Assembly (NCBI GenBank): GCA_037893225.1
Contig: JAZGUH010000261.1
Location: forward strand, 1,860,001-1,924,000
Reading direction: 5' to 3'
Length of the DNA: 64,000 bases
Source: Hippasteria phrygiana
Taxonomy: Eukaryota; Echinodermata; Asteroidea; Valvatida; Goniasteridae
Below are positions 60,361-64,000 of the stretch, in pieces. Under the pieces are notes generated by a model. The model ran no database searches. It was not told where the DNA came from and worked only from the letters and a program-made list of their open reading frames with translations. The first letter of the stretch is position 1. The number at the start of each line of letters is the position of its first letter. Position numbers and translations under genes: made by a program.

Positions 60361-63300
60361 CGAGATGGGAAAGATAGGAAAGTTGGTGATGCGGGAAGGG
60401 CGAGATGCGAAAAAGATTGTAAAGTTGGTGCTGCGGGATGGGCGAGATAGTTAAGATCGCAGAGTGGTGTTGCGGGACCGGCGAGATAGGAAAGTTCAGA
60501 AAGTTGGCAGTGCAGGGCGGGCAAGATGGAAAATATCGGAAAGTTGGTGGTGCGGGACGGGCGAGATGGGAAAGATGGGAAAGTTGGTGGTGTTGGACGG
60601 GAAAGGTAGGAAAGATGGTGGTGCGGGACGGGCGAGATGGGAAAGATAGGAAAGTTGGTGGTGCGGGACGGGCGAGATGGGAAAGATAGGAAAGTTGGTT
60701 GTGTGGGACGGGCGAGATGCGAAAAAGATTGTAAAGTTGGTGCTGCGGGATGGGCGAAATAGGAAAGCTCGGAAAAGTTGGTTGTGCGGGATGGGTGAGA
60801 TTGGAAAGATCGGAAAGTTGGTGGTGTGAGACGGGCTAGATGGGAGATCGGAAAGTTGGTGTTGCGGCACGGGCGAGATGGTAAAGATCGGAGATTGGTG
60901 TTGCGGGACCTGCGAGATGGGAAAGATCGGAAAGTTTGTGGTGCGGGACGGGCGAGGTGGGGAAGATAGGAAAGTTGGGGGTGCGGGACGGGCGAGATGG
61001 GAAAGATCGTAGAGTTGGTGCAGGACGGGCGAGATGGGAAAGATCGGAGAGTGGTGGTGCGGGACCGGTAAGATGGTAAAGATCGTAGAGTTGGTGGTGC
61101 GGGACAGCCAAGATAGGAAAGATCAGAAAGTTGGCAGTGCAGGGCGGGCAAGATGGAAAATATCGGAAAGTTGGTGGTGCAGGATGGGCGAGATGGGAAA
61201 GATTGGAAAGTTGGTGGTGCGAGACAAGCGAGATGGTAAAGATCGGAGAGTGGTGGTGCGGGACTGGCGAAATGGGAAAGATAGGAAAGATGGTGGTGCT
61301 GGATGGGCGAGATAGGAAAGATTTGAAAGTTGGTGGTGCGTGACTAGCGAGATGCGAAAAAGATTGTAAAGTTGGTGCTGCGGGATGGGCGAGATAGGAA
61401 AGATAGGAAAAGTTGGTTGTGCGGGACAGGTGAGATGGGAAAGATCAGAAAGTTGGTAGTGCGAGACGGGCGAGATCGGAAAGTTGGTGCAGGACGGGCG
61501 AGATGGAAAAGATCGGAGAGTGGTGGTGCGGGACCGCCGATATAGGAAAGTTTAGAAAGTTGGCAGTGCAGGGCGGGCAAGATGGAAAATATCTGAAAGT
61601 TGGTGGTGCGGGACGGGCGAGATGGGAAAGATGGGAAAGTTGGTGGTGTTGGACGGGCGAGATGGGAAAGATGGGAAAGTTGGTGGTGTTGGACGGGAAA
61701 GATAGGAAAGATGGTGGTGCGGGACGGGCGAGATAGGAAAGATTGGAAAGTTGGTGGTGTGGGACGGGCGAGATGGGAAAGATAGGAAAGTTGGTGGTGC
61801 GGGACGGGCGAGATGGGAAAAGATAGGAAAGTTGGTTGTGTGGGACGGGCGAGATGCGAAAAAGATTGTAAAGTTGGTGCTGCGGGATGGGCGAAATAGG
61901 AAAGCTCGGAAAAGTTGGTTGTGCGGGACGGGTGAGATTGGAAAGATCGGAAAGTTGGTGGTGTGAGACGGGCTAGATGGGAGATCGGAAAGTTGGTGTT
62001 GCGGCACGGGCGAGATGGTAAAGATCGGAGATTGGTGTTGCGGGACCTGCGAGATGGGAAAGATCGGAAAGTTGGTGCAGGACGGGCGAGATGGGAAAGA
62101 TCGGAGAATGGTGGTGCGGGACCGGTAAGATGGTAAAGATCGTAGAGTTGGTGGTGCGGGACAGCCAAGATAGGAAAGATCAGAAAGTTGGCAGTGCATG
62201 GCGGGCAAGATGGAAAATATCGGAAAGTTGGTGGTGCAGGATGGGCGAGATGGGAAAGATTGGAAAGTTGGTGGTGCGAGACAAGCGAGATGGTAAAGAT
62301 TGGAAAGTTGGTGGTGCGAGACAAGCGAGATGGTAAAGATCGGAGATTGGTGTTGCGGGACCTGCGAGATGGGAAAGATCGGAAAGTTGGTGCAGGACGG
62401 GCGAGATGGGAAAGATCGGAGAGTGGTGGTGCGGGACCGGTAAGATGGTAAAGATCGTAGAGTTGGTGGTGCGGGACAGCCAAGATAGGAAAGATCAGAA
62501 AGTTGGTGCAGTGCAGGGCGGGCAAGATGGAAAATATCGGAAAGTTGGTGGTGCAGGATGGGCGAGATGGGAAAGATCGGAAAGTTGGTGGTGCGAGACA
62601 AGCGAGATGGTAAAGATCGGAGAGTGGTGGTGCGGGACTGGCGAAATGGGAAAGATGGGAAAGTTGGTGGTGCGGGACAGGCGAGATGGGAAAGATAGGA
62701 AAGATGGTAGTGCTGGATGGGCGAGATAGGAAAGATTGGAAAGTTGGTGGTTCGGGACAGGTGAGAAGGGAAAGATTGGAAAGTTGGTGGTGCGGGACGG
62801 GCGAGATGGGAAAGATCGTAAAGTTGGTGGAGCGAGACAAGCGAGATGGTAAAGATCGGAGAGTGGTGGTGTGGGACTGGCGAAATGGGAAAGATGGGAA
62901 AGTTGGTGGTGCGGGACGGGCGAGATGGGAAAGATAAGAAAGATGCTGGTGCTGGATGGGCGAGATAGGAAAGATTGGAAAGTTGGTGGTGCGGGACGGG
63001 CGAGATGGGAAAGATAGGAAAGTTGGTGGTGCGGGACAGGCGAGATGGGAAAGATAGGAAAGATGCTGGTGCTGGATGGGCGAGATAGGAAAGATTGGAA
63101 AGTTCGTGGTGCGGGACGGGCGAGATGGGAAAGATAGGAAAGTTGGTGGTGCGTGACGGGCAAGATGCGAAAAGGATTGTAAAGTTGGTGCAGCGGGATG
63201 GGCGAGATAGGAAAAGTTGGTTGTGCGGGACAGGTGAGATGGGAAAGATCGGAAAGTTGGTGGTGCGGGACGGGCGAGATGGGAAAGATAGGAAAGTTGG

Positions 63301-64000
63301 TGATGCGGGAAGGGCGAGATGCAAAAAAGATTGTAAAGTTGGTGCTGCGGGATGGGCGAGATAGGAAAGATCGAAAAAGTTGGTTGTGCGGTAGGGGTGA
63401 GATAGGAAAGACCAGAAAGTTGGTGGTGCGAGACGGGCGAGATCGTAAAGTTGGTGCAGGACGGGCGAGATAGTTAAGATCGCAGAGTTGGTGGCGCGGG
63501 ACAGGCAAGATAGGAAAGTTCAGAAAGTTGGCAGTGCAGGGCGGGCAAGATGGAAAATATCGGAAAGTATCGGAAAGTTGGTTGCGCGGGACGGGCGAGA
63601 TGGGAAAGATGAGAAAGTTTGTGGTGCTGGATAGGAAAGATGGTGGTGCGGGATGGGCGATAGGGAAAAGATTGGAAAGTTGGTGGTGCGAGACGGGGGA
63701 GATGGGAAAGATAGACAAGTTGGTGCTGCGGGATGGGCGAGACAGGTGAGATGGGAAAGAACGGAAAGTTGGTGTTGAAAGACGGGCGAGATGGGAAAGA
63801 TCGGAGAGTTGTGGTGTGGGATGGGCGAGATGGTAAAGATCGGAGAGTGGTGTTTCGGGATGGGTGAGATTGGAAAGATCGTACAGTTGGTGGTGCGGGA
63901 TTGGCAAGAGGGGAATGATTGAAAAGATTGTGGTGCGGGACTGGCAAGATGGTAAAGATCTGAAAGATTGTGTTGCGGGACGGGCGAGTTGGAAAAGAAT
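60361..64000 (+). repeat. Right-hand mixed satellite segment, open at the window edge
   Basis: Variant units with several partial repeats. The run near 60700-60890 recurs near 61835-62030, and the run near 61012-61250 recurs near 62070 and 62385. Near 63563 there is a local stutter, ATCGGAAAGTATCGGAAAG. The last 250 bp resemble 3220-3560. The array does not end within the window. Confidence 0.85.
62010..62618 (+). repeat. About 315-bp local tandem duplication
   Basis: Landmarks CGGGACCTGCGAGATGG at 62041 and 62356, and the following GGACCGGTAAGATGG units, recur 315 bp apart. The offset becomes 318 bp after the second copy gains 3 bp in AAGTTGGTGCAGTGCAGGG near 62503. Copies are about 62010-62324 and 62325-62618. 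Confidence 0.82.

Larger units (their letters stand above)
2101..64000 (+). repeat. Main 40-bp satellite array
   Basis: About 61.9 kb of head-to-tail units in one orientation. The canonical unit at 46494-46533 has 20 G, 4 C, 10 A and 6 T, so it is 60% GC with very strong G bias on the + strand. Counting from GATGGG as position 1, CpG dinucleotides lie at 13-14, 29-30, 34-35 and 38-39, and GATC at 10-13. Recurrent length variants are 39 bp (CGGAGAGTGGTGG, one T lost), 42 bp (GATGCGAAAAAGATTG) and 28 bp (GATCGGAAAGTTGGTGCAGG). The 40-bp period can be read directly where TGCGGGACGG begins at both 5761 and 5801. No inversion and no second interruption was seen. The array continues past base 64000. 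Confidence 0.97.

Noticed and set aside
2101..64000. CRISPR array (regular direct repeats of about 40 bp)
   Set aside because: There are no unique spacers; the units are contiguous and vary gradually, which is a satellite pattern.

Overview
This window is almost entirely one tandem satellite array. A G-rich unit of about 40 bp (a clean canonical copy lies at 46494-46533) is repeated head-to-tail, always in the same orientation, over 1-787 and 2101-64000. That is about 62.7 of 64.0 kb, or roughly 1,560 units. The only other DNA is a 1,313-bp spacer at 788-2100. I find no supportable protein-coding gene, tRNA, rRNA, promoter or terminator. The long open frames on both strands are a by-product of a unit that has no stop codon in any of its six frames.

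Source: the layout (long uniform satellite, nested higher-order repeats, an AT-richer spacer with a 14-bp minisatellite) points to a eukaryotic nuclear genome, in heterochromatin or another low-gene region. The unit has four CpG sites, and each occurs in the array as CG, TG and CA. That pattern suggests a germline that methylates CpG, so many animals (including vertebrates) or plants are possible. I do not recognise the satellite family and cannot name the organism.

Layout. 1-787: satellite. 788-2100: spacer inserted in phase inside a single satellite unit. It is built from three copies (A, B, C) of a 256-272 bp element, 14-bp minisatellite arrays of 4, 11 and 6 copies, and a 162-bp segment found once. 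2101-64000: satellite organised into successive higher-order repeats. These are a ~1.21-kb tandem pair (2506-4914); a ~2.5-4.4 kb family (6740-18167); a ~2.3-kb pair (20722-24798); a 1.71-kb pair spaced 3,179 bp apart (25073-29965); a 2,283-bp repeat in 4.4 copies (30150-40190); a region of alternating 1.28-1.51 kb blocks (40191-54050); a 2,121-bp-spaced pair (55264-58364); an apparently identical 810-bp tandem pair (58741-60360); and a mixed tail still inside satellite at 64000.

The array seems to have grown by duplication at several scales: single units, tens of units, then blocks of kilobases. Length differences between higher-order copies are often whole units (28 or 40 bp). The right-hand edge of the array lies outside the window.
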